A stretch of 62,887 bases of DNA from Flammula alnicola (lineage: Eukaryota; Basidiomycota; Agaricomycetes; Agaricales; Strophariaceae), in contig JADNRV010000281.1 of assembly GCA_015499995.1 (NCBI GenBank), forward strand, positions 1 to 62,887, in the 5' to 3' direction. Made by a program: the position numbers and the translations under genes. Of the stretch, positions 1 through 11,119 are shown piece after piece; the first letter of the stretch is position 1, and each line of letters starts with the position of its first letter. The notes beneath the pieces were generated by a model that was not told the origin of the DNA, ran no database searches, and worked only from the letters and a program-made list of their open reading frames with translations.

Positions 1-210
1 CTACCAGAAATGTCAAACTTAGACGCTCACAGCCTACTGCACAATCAAACACAGCCACCATTTCATACGACATGTAGATCCCAACGTTCTATTTTCAAAC
101 CTTCTGTTCATCGAGCCCAGTCATTGCCACCACCTAGACCGTATTCGATGTGATGCCCACCCTTATTCAAAGAAGGATGGACCCCCATTCGACGAGAGAC
201 AGATAACATA

Positions 211-546
211 TTGAGAGATGCGAAGAGGGAAGAGGACAATTTGCGAGAGATCATGAGGAGAATGGAACACAGACAACAAGAGCTAGAGAAAATCCTAAAT
301 GACAAAGGAATCCCTATGAAACTACAAGCTTCACACACACTGCCCCAACTCTCGACGCTCCAAGTCATCACTGACTCACCCAAACCTTCTTCAAGGTTCT
401 CCACCACCTCATCGGACCTGGCCCCACTCATCTTCGGTCGCTGCCCTATCAAGAAGAGTCAGTCTGAGCTGATGCTTGGACTGCTCCGGAAAATCAACAG
501 ATCGATCGATGACTTGGTCCAGTCATTTCGAAAATGCACCCGATAA
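211..546 (+). CDS. Small charged ORF upstream of a gag-like ORF, unknown
   Basis: A 111-codon open frame rich in Glu, Arg and Met over its first 30 residues (heptad-like REEDNLREIMRRMEHRQQEL), which suggests a short coiled coil, followed by a Ser/Pro-rich tail. It lies 112 bp upstream of the zinc-knuckle gag-like ORF and has the same strand, so it could be an upstream piece of the same retroelement. A TATA-like TATAAAA at about 607 separates the two. I do not recognise a family and a chance ORF cannot be excluded. The rest of 1-658 shows nothing else. Confidence 0.25.
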   Translation: MRDAKREEDNLREIMRRMEHRQQELEKILNDKGIPMKLQASHTLPQLSTLQVITDSPKPSSRFSTTSSDLAPLIFGRCPIKKSQSELMLGLLRKINRSIDDLVQSFRKCTR

Positions 547-658
547 GAGGACTCAAGACCAGTCAAAATGACACCGCCCTCATCCCGCACTGACCATGTA
601 GTTTAGTATAAAAATTGTATGAATCATATCCCAAATCCCCATTCCATTCTCCTCAAAC

Positions 659-1600
659 ATGTCCACCACCTCTAACATTATCGATCAGCTCATCGACTGC
701 ACCGAGGACCTCTCCCTTGAAGAAGCCCCTTCCAACTCTGCCCAAGACCAGGTTAACGGCGACTCTGCCACCACTGGCACCACCAACACCCCCGAGTCTC
801 ACTGTGCGGCCATAGATGCCGTCTTCAGTAGGGTACGAAGCAACACTGATGCGGCCGATCACCCCAAAGGGCCTGGTCCTAATGCCATAGAAACCAAAAC
901 TGAAGACGACACCATGCCAGCCCTTGTGCCGGATCCCGATAACTCCGGTTGGGATACTCCTCCCAACTACTCTGGTTGGGGAATCACCAGTGCACCAGAA
1001 GCAACCAACTGGACTGATCGAACCGATGTCACATTCACCTATGAAGAATACACCAATCGGGTGGTCACCACACAAGATTATGCTCAGGGCCAACGTCTGA
1101 CCCACAATCACAGTTTGTTAGCCTACGACACAGAAATCCTCCACCAAACACAAATGAGCATTGTCGCTCTTCAGGGAGACATAACACGGCTCCGCGCATA
1201 TGCCCACACCACCTTCGACAACGTGGTCTGGCATGGCATACACAGGCAGCTCAGTGCTATGTTTGCCCTCAGAAGGACCTTTGTCCCGGCCCGAGGAAAC
1301 GCATCCACCAGACCCAGGACCCTTCGAAGAACACCCCGTGTACAGTTCGTTCCAACTATCATCTTCAAGAGGTCAGATCCTTCAGGCTCCTCTTCCACTG
1401 ACAGGAGCAGATGCACTAGGTCTTCAGCATACCACACTGCTCCCCAATCCCCTATCGTCAGCACACGACGTTGCACGCACTCACACCGCCAGTGCTATTC
1501 TTGTGGCTCCACCCACCATGTCAGGAAGGACTGCAGGCGATACATATGCTGCAGTTGCCACGTCCATGCACCAGGCCATGTCACGGCCAATTGTTCCTGA
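659..1600 (+). CDS. Gag-like nucleocapsid protein of an LTR retroelement
   Basis: A 313-aa open frame. The N-terminal two thirds is Ser/Thr/Asp rich and has no motif I recognise. The C-terminus holds two zinc knuckles: C279-x2-C282-x4-H287-x4-C292 (canonical CCHC) and C297-x2-C300-x6-H307-x4-C312 (longer spacing). Paired knuckles at the end of a basic C-terminal region (RSRCTRSS, RRCTHSHRQC) are typical of Gag proteins, which package retroelement RNA. The frame is complete with its own ATG and stop. It is followed 95 bp later by a polypurine tract and an LTR-like start, which supports the retroelement assignment. No protease or reverse transcriptase is fused to it, so the element is either a gag-only derivative or has lost its pol. 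Confidence 0.6.
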   Translation: MSTTSNIIDQLIDCTEDLSLEEAPSNSAQDQVNGDSATTGTTNTPESHCAAIDAVFSRVRSNTDAADHPKGPGPNAIETKTEDDTMPALVPDPDNSGWDTPPNYSGWGITSAPEATNWTDRTDVTFTYEEYTNRVVTTQDYAQGQRLTHNHSLLAYDTEILHQTQMSIVALQGDITRLRAYAHTTFDNVVWHGIHRQLSAMFALRRTFVPARGNASTRPRTLRRTPRVQFVPTIIFKRSDPSGSSSTDRSRCTRSSAYHTAPQSPIVSTRRCTHSHRQCYSCGSTHHVRKDCRRYICCSCHVHAPGHVTANCS

Positions 1601-1695
1601 TGGGGATCCAGCAGTGACAACGATAGCATTGAAATCTATTTCGACACCGCCAGATGACCAACTGAAGTCTAGGTCGATACAGTGTCTCGACATAC

Positions 1696-2183
1696 AAAGG
1701 GGGTAATGTTACGGTCTGTCCCCAACGCGTCTATTTTTCTCTTTCTTTTCTATCTTTGTACTAGTATCTGGACTATTACCTTATCTAGCCATCCTATCTT
1801 TAGTACATTCTATTTTGATTACTGTACTATAAATAGCCTCGACGACTTCAACATCGTCGAGATGACTTTCTTTCTCTTTCTGACTCCTCTTGACTGTAGT
1901 AGGAGTCATACCTCGTTGGTCTGTGCGCACTCTCGACTAGTATATATACAGTAAATACGCAATCCTGTACTTTAGCTAGTTCTTGAGAATCTTGACTTCT
2001 TTGTCTTGTCTCTCTCCTCGCCACAAACGTCTAAGCTTGTCGAGCCTCTAGACACGATCACTTAAGCTCATCCGAGCCTCTAAGTGTGAACGATCTGATC
2101 TAGGCACCTCTTGACACAACTTTGGAATCACTGATTGCTTGACTTCGATATCGCAATCACATTGTTTCTTGCTAGTCATAACA
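1696..2183 (+). mobile_element. Polypurine tract plus LTR-like sequence
   Basis: AAAGGGGG at 1696-1703 looks like a polypurine tract. It is followed at 1707 by TGTTACGG, a plausible LTR start. A TATATATA box lies at 1941-1948. The sequence CATAACA ending at 2183 would give inverted ends TGTTA..TAACA. The right edge is uncertain because the reverse-transcriptase reading frame of the next fragment already reads through the last bases. I see no target duplication, and the left neighbour is the gag-like ORF, so this is best read as a 3' LTR abutting a different element. Confidence 0.4.
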
Positions 2184-2511
2184 CTGGCGCCCTTTTTGTG
2201 GATTTTCGCACTCGTCTACATAGACAACATTATAATATTCTCATTAACATTCGAGGATCATCTTTGCCACTTGGATCTTGTATTTAGAGCCATTAGTAAA
2301 GCAAATATTACCCTTTCCCCAAAGAAATGTCATTTCGCCTACCAATCCTTATTGCTGCTCTGCCAAAAGGTTTCGCGACTAGGATTATCCACTCATGGAG
2401 AAAAGGTAAAGGCTATAGTCAAATTAGATATTCTGAAAAATCAGGCTGAGTTGCAAACATTTCTAGGTATGATGGTGTACTTTTCTAGTTATATGCCATA
2501 CTACGCTGAAG
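2184..2511 (+). pseudogene. Ty3/gypsy reverse transcriptase fragment (5' part of a split pol)
   Basis: The frame 2139-2528 carries the RT catalytic block FALVYIDNIIIFS, in which the usual YxDD is changed to YIDN, then TLSPKKCHF, KVSRLGLSTHGEKV and FLGMMVYFSSYMPYYA. These are successive RT palm/thumb signatures of chromoviruses. The homology stops abruptly after MPYYA near 2511. The next expected residues (WIAHPFFQLLKKDTPWNW) resume at about 7266. The loss of the second catalytic Asp and the truncated 5' end show that the copy is dead. Confidence 0.75.
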
Positions 2512-4363
2512 AGACCGCGAGCGGCTAGCTGTGAACGGACTATTATTCTTCTTACCTGAGCTATTTTTAGCACTTAGTAAAGCTTATAATGTAGTCTAAA
2601 TGTTACAAGTCCGGACATTACAATGACAAGACTACTAAGGACTAGAGGAAACTATGCAAGATCACGAGGAATGCGCGGTTTAATAAAGACATTATCATTA
2701 GTAACTATTGAGATACTAGTCAATATATCTAATGAAGTGTACAGAAATAGGTGCCTTTCAGTAATATCTTAACCATCCGGCCTATACAGCGAGGGCGCAG
2801 ATCTCTAGATTAAAAGAACAGACATCTAGGCACACTACAAGACAGGTCGCGTGACATTGCCGAAGGCATCGAGGACAGTGGAGCAGCCGGGGTAAAGCAG
2901 ACACCCATAGATGCGCCTGTAGCAACGCTGATCAAAGCTCGGATCAGAGGGATACCTAATTGGGAACACATACCATATCAGGTAATAACTGGGTACAGGA
3001 AGATTTCCGGGGTGCATAGCTCGACACAGCGAGATCCCAGATGCACGCCAAAGGTACCAGAGTATCGGGTACGGAGGACGAAGGGTTACGACCCTAATCA
3101 CGAGCATTATCTCGGACAGAACGTGCGTGGATTGCCCGAGCATCTCCGATGAAATGTAAGTGCATCTATGCTCCGGTCAGTCCATAGCCAATGACAGGAC
3201 AAGATACCAATAAAAATGAAAGGTCACGAGCCTGTATACCACGCGGTCGAGGAGGATTAAGTCTTAGGAGCTTAAGTTAGCCGAGCCGATGACGATCTGA
3301 GCTCCCGATCCAACCAAAAAGGCATGATTGAGCAGACGCAGACGGAAACTGTACTCCACAAGGCCGCCGCTCACGCACAAATGCCCATGAAATCTCTATA
3401 TTCTTGTCATTGCATCTATGTAATAATATATCATCTCAGTAGTATATAAGCAGCCCTGTAACACCGTAGAATACAAGCAATTTACCACCCATGAGATACA
3501 AGCGCTTAAGAGTTATATCTTAAGTGTTTCGCCTCTAAGTACCAAGTAGCTTCAAAGCGAGAGTCCCATAATATAAAAAGAAACCAAGTAACAATATAAA
3601 TGAACTGTTAAGATGAGAACACATGTCTAAGTGATTCGCCAAGACAAGTAAAGAGAGTTATAAGCCAAGGAACCTATCTAAGTGACTTGTTCAAAACCTA
3701 CTCTTTGTCAAAGGACATCTGGGGACCTGGACTGTAGTGTCGGTGGACGAAAGCGTCTACGCACCTCTGGCCATTATTAAGGGACTGTAGTGTCAGCGGA
3801 TAAGACATCCGCGCGCCTCTTTCCACAAGTATAGTTTTTGAGACAAGTAAAGACAAGTTAAAGGGCATAGAGCCATCTTCTCAATTGGAGAACAAGACAA
3901 AGCAAGATCAGTTAGCAGTTTGTGCATAGAGCACTAGTTTCCAAGTACCAGACCAGAATTTACACAAGTCTATTGGACTTAAAACGACCCATTGACTATA
4001 AACGCGCCTAAGGCCTTGCCTGAGCCGTTACATAGTTAACTACCTTCTTTTATCGTGCACCTACTATCAGGTATCAATATTATAAAACTATTATCCTCCC
4101 CTTGGACAAACTAAGTCAACTAAACATTGATTTGGGTGTTTTGAGTGTAGTAAAGTAGTTATTAAAAGTGAAGCAAGTCGGATTTGATAGTACCTTTTTA
4201 ATAGACCTTAGGGTCTGTCCGGCAACGAAAATGCGGGCGCATTCTCATTTTGATGGCAGCTGCATTATTCCCACTATCCAGATATAGAAGGACCTGATTG
4301 CTAGCGTGACTGTGCACTGATTATCTTGATCACTGGCTCTTCGTCGCCTCCTCCGTGAATCTA

Positions 4364-5702
4364 ATGCCTCGAGGGACCGATCTACATAGACGGCAGCTTG
4401 TGGTAGCTGCTGCATATATAGTAAACGTCGTTGGTGTTGCCACTACCCTCTACGTCTCTCCTTTATACTGGAAACAAGCATACCACACATCAAAGTTAAC
4501 CGGAGAAGAATGGGTGAAGGAGTTAATAAACGGGCATCACGATCGCATGTGGACAGAGCTCGGGGTGCACATCCATGTCTTTTTGGCACTTGTACACGAG
4601 CTTCGAGTTGTTTGTGAACTGGGAGACTCTCGCTATATAGGACTGAACAAGCAAGTTGCGATCTTTCTATACATGTGTGTTACCGGCCTATCAATTAGGC
4701 ATGTTGCTGAGAGATTTCAGCGTTCAAATGACACAATTTCCAAGTAAGCCATGCTGGCTATATATACTATGAATAGGACAGTTGCTTAATGAATATTGTA
4801 GATACTTTCGCAAAATTCTCAATGCTGTGTCCTCGGGACCATTTTACAACAAACATGTTCAGCTTCCAGGTGTAAATGACCCCACGCCAGAATATATACG
4901 CCTCAGCTCGAAGTTTTATCCTTTCTTTCGGAACGCCATTGGAGCAATGGATGGGACCCATATCAACTGCTGCCCTTCAGCAGAAGATCGGCACGCTGCA
5001 CGTAATCGCAAGGGTGGCGTCTCTCAAAATTGCCTTGCTTGTGTTTCTTTTTCCATGCGATTTCTCTACTTCCTGAGTGGCTGGGAAGGCTCCGCCGCTG
5101 ATGCTACAATGTACGCTTCCTCAAGGTTGGTTGATCTTACCATCCCCGAGGGAAAATACTATCTTGCGGATGCAGGATTTGGAATCTGTGATTCCTTGCT
5201 TGTCCCTTACCGTGGCATCCGTTATCACCTTGCAGAGTGGGGACGAGCTCAGCTTCGGTATGTTCCTATGACCACAAGGGAGAAAATAGTTTCTTAATCT
5301 GCTTGTAGGCCAGCGAACAAGGAAGAGCTATATAATCTACGGCACTCCTCAGCTCGGAATGTTGTTGAAAGGGTGTTTGGTGCTTTGAAGAAACGCTGGA
5401 GTATCCTTACCCGACCGCCACAGCTTTCGATGGCAATCCAAGCGCAAATTCCTCCCGGCCTTGCTGCAATACACAATTTCATCATGGACAATGATCCTTA
5501 CGATATTGATCACTACCTAACAGGCATCCTCGAAGATGATCTTGACCCCAATCCAGGAGTGGTAGTGGCGAATGAGTTCGGGACCTTGGCAAACAGATCA
5601 GTGTCACGCGTAGAGAAGGAACGAGCGGCATTGAGTCAGGATAAAATTGCACAGGCTATGTGGAATGACTACCAGGCTAGACTACGAGCAGCTGCAGTAT
5701 AA
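4364..5702 (+). CDS. Harbinger transposase (HARBI1-like DDE nuclease)
   Basis: Spliced from 4364-4743, 4802-5257 and 5309-5702 (introns GTAAGC..TAG and GTATGT..TAG). The phases join cleanly to give 409 aa. The N-terminal region has a helix-turn-helix-like stretch (LSIRHVAERFQRSNDTISK). The DDE nuclease follows: D177 in GAMDGTHI, D250 in YYLADAGFG and E299 in NVVERVFGALKKRW, the hallmark order of the DDE_4/HARBI1 family. The enzyme would cut and paste the surrounding element by acting on its TIRs, usually with the SANT protein encoded on the opposite strand. The ATG at 4364 was chosen because it is the first ATG in the frame. Codon use is ordinary and no lesion is visible, so the protein may be functional. 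Confidence 0.9.
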
Positions 5703-5808
5703 AGTAGATAGTAATAAAGGAATGTAGTAGTATAAAGGATTGTGAGTTCTAGATAAAGGACTAATGTAAAAAGAGCGTGTAGCCAAAAGGAAGACCGAAG
5801 AAAATAAA

Positions 5809-6855
5809 TCACCACGCAACAGTGACACCAAGATTTTCAAGCTGAATCCGGACCCATTCCCTACGAACATCGGCCTCGGTGAGCGCTAGATAAACATCAG
5901 CGGCGCTTTGGTCCGCTTTCAGAAAGTCGACGAGACGGACACACTGCGTAGTAGTAAGCCAGTCCTTCTCAAGCTGAAGGATAGTTGTGATGGCCTTGGT
6001 GCGACGAACCGGAGTAGGTTCAACACCAGTGGAAGGAGGTGCAAATGCGACAGCGAGGGTAGTATTGAAGTTACCAAGGGATTCTGCCATGCTCATGAGC
6101 GCGTTAGCACCATTGGACGCACGAGGGCGCTTAGTGGAAGGCTTCGTTGGTGTAGCAGGCTCTCGTCGTCTCTTGGTACCAGAACCAGAAGGGCGAGGGA
6201 TCTAAGAAAGGGTTTCCCATAAATAAAATCACCAGATGAAGGCTGAAATCAGTGACGCACCTCTTCGACATCCGAGCTCCCATTGGGTTGCTCCTCAGCA
6301 GACGGATCCTCGGAATCTTCATCAGAATCAATCGAGGAAGCAGCAGATGGCTGAGACGCCGTGGGAGGAGGTGCAGATGCCGCATGGTAAACGTTGACGC
6401 CAGCAACAGTTGCAGGCATCAGCGTCTCCATCTTGCGGAAGTGCGGCCACCCTTTGTTCCGGAAGGGTTTGGCCTCAGGGTGCACCCTGACGTAGTCATC
6501 CCAGGAGGATGCAGTGTGAATGTCGATGGTGGTGCCGGTCTCGTCGTCCCAAGTCCAGCCCGAGACAGACTGGATTGCGCGGACAACTCGATATAGCTTG
6601 CGAAACTGAGTTACTGTCAGCAATTGAATGGAAAATAAATAGTATAGATAGATAACGCACTGCACAGTACTTGTTCCCGCACGATTTCGCATTCTTGGGG
6701 GCTCCACGTTCGAGCATGGGGGCTAGATGCTTGGCCGCTTTCTGAAAGGTCGCCGCTTTGAAGTTGGAGCCATCACCAGCCTCTGCTTTGTGAGCAACGA
6801 GAAAGTCGACAAAAGCCAACTCCTCATTCGCGGTCCAGTATGCTGAAGGAGCCAT
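5809..6855 (-). CDS. Harbinger second protein, SANT/Myb-like DNA-binding
   Basis: Three exons on the minus strand: 6855-6661, 6596-6261 and 6201-5809, all phase 0, giving 307 aa. The N-terminus (MAPSAYWTANEELAFVDFL..) is a Trp-initiated SANT/Myb-like helix bundle, continued in exon 2 (SVSGWTWDDET, SSWDDYVRVHPEAKPFRNKG). The middle is an acidic Ser/Asp/Glu linker, then a basic patch (GTKRRREPATPTKPSTKRPR, a likely nuclear signal) and a C-terminal helical region. In known Harbinger elements this partner binds DNA and helps the transposase enter the nucleus. The gene is convergent with the transposase; the two stops are about 107 bp apart. No frame damage is visible. Confidence 0.85.
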
Positions 6856-7262
6856 ATTATCAGTCGAAACAACGAAGAGAAGGGAGGAGATGGGGGAGAT
6901 GGCGAACGAAAGGACAAGAGGATTTGGTTTAAAAGAGTACCTACACGCACATTTAATAATCTAAACGGCTGTGTCTGCATGTTATCCTGCATCTATATTA
7001 CATTTCTGTGTTCATAATAGCCGATATTAACAACGGATGTTGAAGAAACGAGGAGGACGAAGCGAGAGCACGATAATCAGTGGTCAATCAGGCCAGGGTG
7101 ACGATCTGTGACAGGATACTATATCTGGATGGTGGGAATAATGCAGCTGCCATCAAAATGAGAATGCGCCCGCATTTTCGTTGCCGGACAGACCCTTACA
7201 AAGTCTATTAAAAGCGACTACTTGATTATCTAGTAGTTCACACACACCCCGCACTAAGCATC

Positions 7263-9776
7263 TTTAATGCCTGGATTGCTCATCCCTTCTTCCAACTATT
7301 AAAGAAGGATACACCTTGGAATTGGACCATTCTGCATGATGAAGCTTTCCAGCTTTGCAAACAGATATTAATGAATGCTCCAGTACGCGGCTATGCCATG
7401 CCTGGGCAACCTTACCATGTATACACTGATGCTTGCAACTATGGCTTGGGAGGAATTCTACAGCAAGTACAACTCATCCTCATTAAAGATCTCAAGGGCA
7501 CTAAGATATATGATCGACTACAAAAGGCTTACTCAAGAAAGGAACCAGTACCCATACTAGTACCTACCTTGTCCAAAGACATACAAGATGTACCCCCTTT
7601 GAGTAATTGGAGAAAGGATCTGGACAACACTACCGTCTATGTAGAACATGTAGTTGCATATTGGTCTAGAGTCCTGAAGTCTGCAGAATGCAACTATTCC
7701 CCCACAGAACAAGAGGCTCTCGCTCTAAAGGAAGCACTAATCAAATTCCAGCTATTTTTGGAAGGAGAGAAGGTGTTAGCAATTACTGATTATGCTGCGC
7801 TCACCTGGAGTAAGACTTTCCAAAATATAAATTGGTGCTTACTCACTTGGGAAACTGTTTTTTCCACATACCCGGACTTGAGAATTGTGCACTGTGCTGG
7901 CAGAGTTCACTCCAATGTCGACCCCATCTCCAGGCTTAGAAGGTGACTACCTTACTCAGACGGCCCCTTAACAGATGAAACTATATCAGTAGATCTTACA
8001 GCTGCAAACGAAGATCCCCTGAGAAACATGTATGACGAGCTAGGTAACAAATTTGAGGAATGGCTTTTATTAGTCGCAACCAATTTTATGGCTGCCCATC
8101 ATGACAATTTGGATTTCTCAACTGACTTGGAAAGTATTGAAATTGCTACTAATGATGGAGTTGTCTCGTTGTCTTATCAATCTTCATCTTCATATTCAGT
8201 CATTGTAGGATTATCCTCAGAAGAAATTAATTCATGGAAAGAGGGTTATAAGAAAGACAATTATTTCAGTAGCATAATTGAATCCAAGACTGATGATGCT
8301 ACAGGATTAGTACCAACAGATCGCACTCATTACCATTACGCTAAAAACAAACTGTTGTATTTTAAGGATTGGCAAGGTAATAACTGGCTTTGCATACCTA
8401 AATCCCTTCGAGCAATGTTAATGGCTGAAGTGCATGACAGAATCACTGAAACTAGCCACGCTGGGTTTCATAAAACCTATAATAAGTTGGCTGCTACATA
8501 TTACTGGCTGCGAATGTCTCGAGAACTGAAAATATTTGTTGGATCCTGCGATATCTGTCAAAAGGCTAAACCAAGGCGCCATGCACCCATGGGTCTGCTC
8601 CAACCTATCCCAATACTGTCTCAGCCATTTGAAGTAGTTAGTATGGATTTCATTCCAGAATTGCCATCATCAAATGGTTTCGACAATATCCTTGTCATTG
8701 TGGATAAACTAACCAAGTATGGAATCTTTATACCATGCTCTACATCTATCTCAGAAGTCGACACAGCCTGGTTATTTTTCAAACACATTATTGCCCATTA
8801 TGATATACCACGGCAGGTAATTATGGACCAAGACACACAATAGCATAATGATTTTTAGAAAGAAACTTGCAGACTAATGGGAATGACCAGAGCACTTACT
8901 ACTTTGCATCATCTTCAAGCAGATGGCCAAATGGAAGTCTTGAATCAGACTCTTGAAATTATGCTGTGTGCTTATGTAGGACCTTCCCAAACTGACTGGT
9001 CCGATCATGTGGATAATATTATGCTCACCTACAATTTAACCCCTCATACAGTGACTAATTTTCCCCCAGTGTATCTGCTCCGCAGGTACACTTCGATAAC
9101 ATGCTCTACCTTAATACACCTGGGAGCCTTGGTTAAACAACCATGTCTTTTGGAATCAAGTGATACCATCCATGAAAGTGCCTTAGCCATGTCAGAGGAA
9201 TTTGACGCTGATCGCATGTGTGCCAAAAAAGTGCTATATTTATCCCAGATACATCAACAAAAGGCTTACAACAAAGGACAATTAATCATAGAATTTGAGG
9301 AGGGTGAATTAGTTGGTTTGAACCCTTATTCCTTAGAGCTTCTTAAAAACGAGACAGGTAGAGGGCGAAAATTGCTAATGAAGTACAACAGGCCTTTTGA
9401 GATAACTTACCAACTTAGAATGCTGGCCTCCTATGGTATTCACTTTATTTTAAATATAGCTCATTTGGAAAAATATATGTTACCACCTTCCGAATTCGGG
9501 ATATGCCCTAGTCGCAGAGTGCAGCGTGCTGATTTCGAAGATGAATGTGAATATGAAGTTGAAAGAATACTTTCAGAGAGGCTTAGAAAGGTCAGGAATG
9601 GCAGAAAGATCAAACAGTATCACATACAATTCATCAGCTATGGTCCTGAAGATGACATGTGGCTTTCTGCCAAGGATCTGAAGAATGCACCAGAAATATT
9701 AAGAACGGAGAAACACAGAAAGGACTCTCAAAAAATGAGGCAAATGAGCGATACTGGAAGACAACTCATGGCCTGA
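7263..9776 (+). pseudogene. Chromovirus pol, 3' part: RNase H, integrase, chromodomain
   Basis: One continuous reading frame runs from 7263 to 9776 with only three stops (TGA 7944-7946, TAG 8841-8843, TAG 8856-8858). In order: RT connection (HPFFQLLKKDTPWNW), RNase H (VYTDACNYGLGGILQQ, SPTEQEALALKEAL, HCAGRVHSNVDPISRL), the integrase HHCC zinc finger (SHAGFHKTYN..SCDICQKAK), the integrase core (VSMDFIPELP, VDKLTKYG, VIMDQDTQ) and a C-terminal chromodomain (CEYEVERILSERLRK, YHIQF, YGPEDDMWLSAKDL). The chromodomain identifies a chromovirus of the Ty3/gypsy group, which uses it to target chromatin. The stop near 8856 sits where the family has Trp, consistent with a G-to-A change. The 5' half of the same gene is at 2184-2511. 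Confidence 0.85.
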
Positions 9777-10011
9777 TAACATGAAAGCTATCAGTTCGCA
9801 CCCTCACATGAGGTACTGTACTCTGACATATAAAAGCACCCAAGAATTCACTCCTAAACCTCAGTCCCCAGCTTCTTTTTCCAACATTTCGTCTTTTACC
9901 TCTCTCAACATCCTTCACAACATTCACGTCGCCGTCCACTCCAACAAGGGCTGAGACCGTTTGTGCTGCCTTCTTCTTGACAATGAGCTTCGCTACCATT
10001 TTACCAACCTC
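9777..10011. other. Intergenic, nothing recognised
   Basis: Pyrimidine-rich on the plus strand with a TATAAAA at about 9829. No coding frame, repeat end or target duplication could be supported. It may be the rest of the chromovirus 3' region. Confidence 0.4.
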
Positions 10012-10396
10012 CTGGACTCAGTGTCCTTTGGCCCGCGATCGACACATCTAACACCATATCCATATTGGACTATTCATGCCTCAAGGCTTCAGGAGTCTCA
10101 TTCTATGCAGGTTTCTCCAGTTGAAGCCTCTGGTTTGATTCGCAGGGACACATGGAGGTCATGCTTCTTTGGCATCAACCTTAGTTTTACGCATACTTCT
10201 GAGCTTACTAGCTAGGCCCACCAGACTGTAGATAGTTACTTCCATTGTACTAGATTATGTGGTTTCCCACGTGTAACCCACTTAGTCGGCCAGCACAAGG
10301 TATGCTGCCTACCCTTGATTCCCTGGTGTAATAGGTTGATTGATTGAAAAATCGCAAAATTTCATGGGCGGACCGCGCTCCACCCTATCAGCGTAT
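10012..10396 (-). repeat. Dispersed repeat B, left copy (inverted relative to 21.9 kb)
   Basis: About 380 bp that match 21885-22262 in inverted orientation, including TCCATATTGGACTA, TTGGCATCAACCTTA and GCTGGCCGACTAAGTGGGTT (sense of the right copy). Both copies begin TGATAGGG when read in the same direction. Identity is roughly 85% by eye with small indels. The two could be inverted solo LTRs or the ends of one large element; see the right copy. Confidence 0.7.
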
Positions 10397-10745
10397 ACAG
10401 TCCACCTCCTCCCTTAGACACTTCCTTGCCCATTTCTGTGCTGTATATCATCAATATTCCTGTCAGTTTACATTCCAACCCTCTTCTTGACTCCTTCTCC
10501 TCCAAGGAAGAATCCTACAAGCACGTCCAACTTGTCCAGGACTTCTTGGAAGTGACCATCATCTGGATCTGCGAGGCTCTCGAGCTCTCGATTAAAGCAC
10601 CCGGAGAAAGCTTGTAGAAGTGGGGCACCTACTTCAGTTATTCGGTGGAGGAATTCAATGAGAAGATTAGTTTCATGAGGTATAGGGCCCCGCTATCGAA
10701 GGAGGTAGAAACGGCAAACACAGATCATGCTCTTATCCTTCACCC
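10397..10745. other. Non-coding spacer between repeat B and a MITE
   Basis: A short open frame at 10426-10617 (63 codons) has no recognisable motif and no support from context. The 8-bp CTTCACCC at 10738-10745 is the left target duplication of the following MITE. Confidence 0.3.
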
Positions 10746-11111
10746 TAGTGTTCGAAGGTCCGGTTAGGTCCAGTTTTTGGGTGCCCGGAGGCTCTAACCG
10801 GGACCGAGACCAGTTAGCCTTTGTTCCCAGACCCAAAATAACTGGACCTAACTGCAAATAACCGCTTATAACCAGTTAGTTGCAGTTAGTAACTACCATA
10901 ACTAAGTCAGTTCTTGACCTAAAATTACGGTCCAGGGCTTGTTTTAACGAGAAAAATAAGAGCTACAAATAACCGGTCCTATAACCGCAAAATAACCGGT
11001 TAGATACTTCTCGAAAACCATTAACCACTAACCGCGGTCCGGTTATTTGCGGTTAAGGTCCGGTTAGGTCTCGATTATTTTCCGGTTAATTAACCGGACC
11101 TTTAAACACTA
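10746..11111. mobile_element. hAT-type MITE with 8-bp target duplication
   Basis: 366 bp. The left end begins TAGTGTTCGAAGGTCCGGTTA. The right end is its inverted near-copy (TAACCGGACCTTTAAACACTA). Both sides carry a perfect 8-bp duplication, CTTCACCC (10738-10745 and 11112-11119). TAGTG ends and 8-bp duplications are typical of hAT elements. The interior is full of short AACCGG/CCGGTTA repeats, likely subterminal transposase-binding sites. There is no ORF, so the element is non-autonomous. Confidence 0.9.
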
Positions 11112-11119
11112 CTTCACCC

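Larger units (their letters stand above)
4211..7195. mobile_element. PIF/Harbinger DNA transposon, apparently intact
   Basis: 77-bp terminal inverted repeats at 4211-4287 and 7119-7195 begin GGGTCTGTCCGG and differ at one position. The element is flanked by TTA at 4208-4210 and 7196-7198, the 3-bp target duplication expected for PIF/Harbinger. It carries the two genes typical of the superfamily in opposite orientation: a DDE transposase (4364-5702, plus) and a SANT/Myb-like protein (5809-6855, minus). All exon phases close without a stop. Near-identical TIRs and intact frames suggest recent transposition. Confidence 0.93.
2512..7262. mobile_element. Unidentified element inserted into the chromovirus pol (itself hosting Harbinger)
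   Basis: This DNA separates two halves of one pol reading frame, so it is an insertion. Without the nested Harbinger it is about 1.76 kb and has no coding ORF. Its right end (7199-7258, ending CATCTTTAA) is nearly identical to 12268-12332. Read on the minus strand, the 12.3-kb copy begins TGTTAAAGATG, like an LTR start. A TATA box (agtatataag) lies near 3437. Two 39-bp imperfect direct repeats occur at 3730-3768 and 3783-3821. Edges were set from the pol frame. A degenerate 4-5 bp duplication (ACGCT/ATGCC) is possible but not convincing. A solo or rearranged LTR is the likeliest identity. Confidence 0.45.

Noticed and set aside
4211..4287. Reading the paired 77-bp repeats as LTRs
   Set aside because: They are inverted, flanked by TTA and enclose DDE and SANT genes, so they are Harbinger TIRs.
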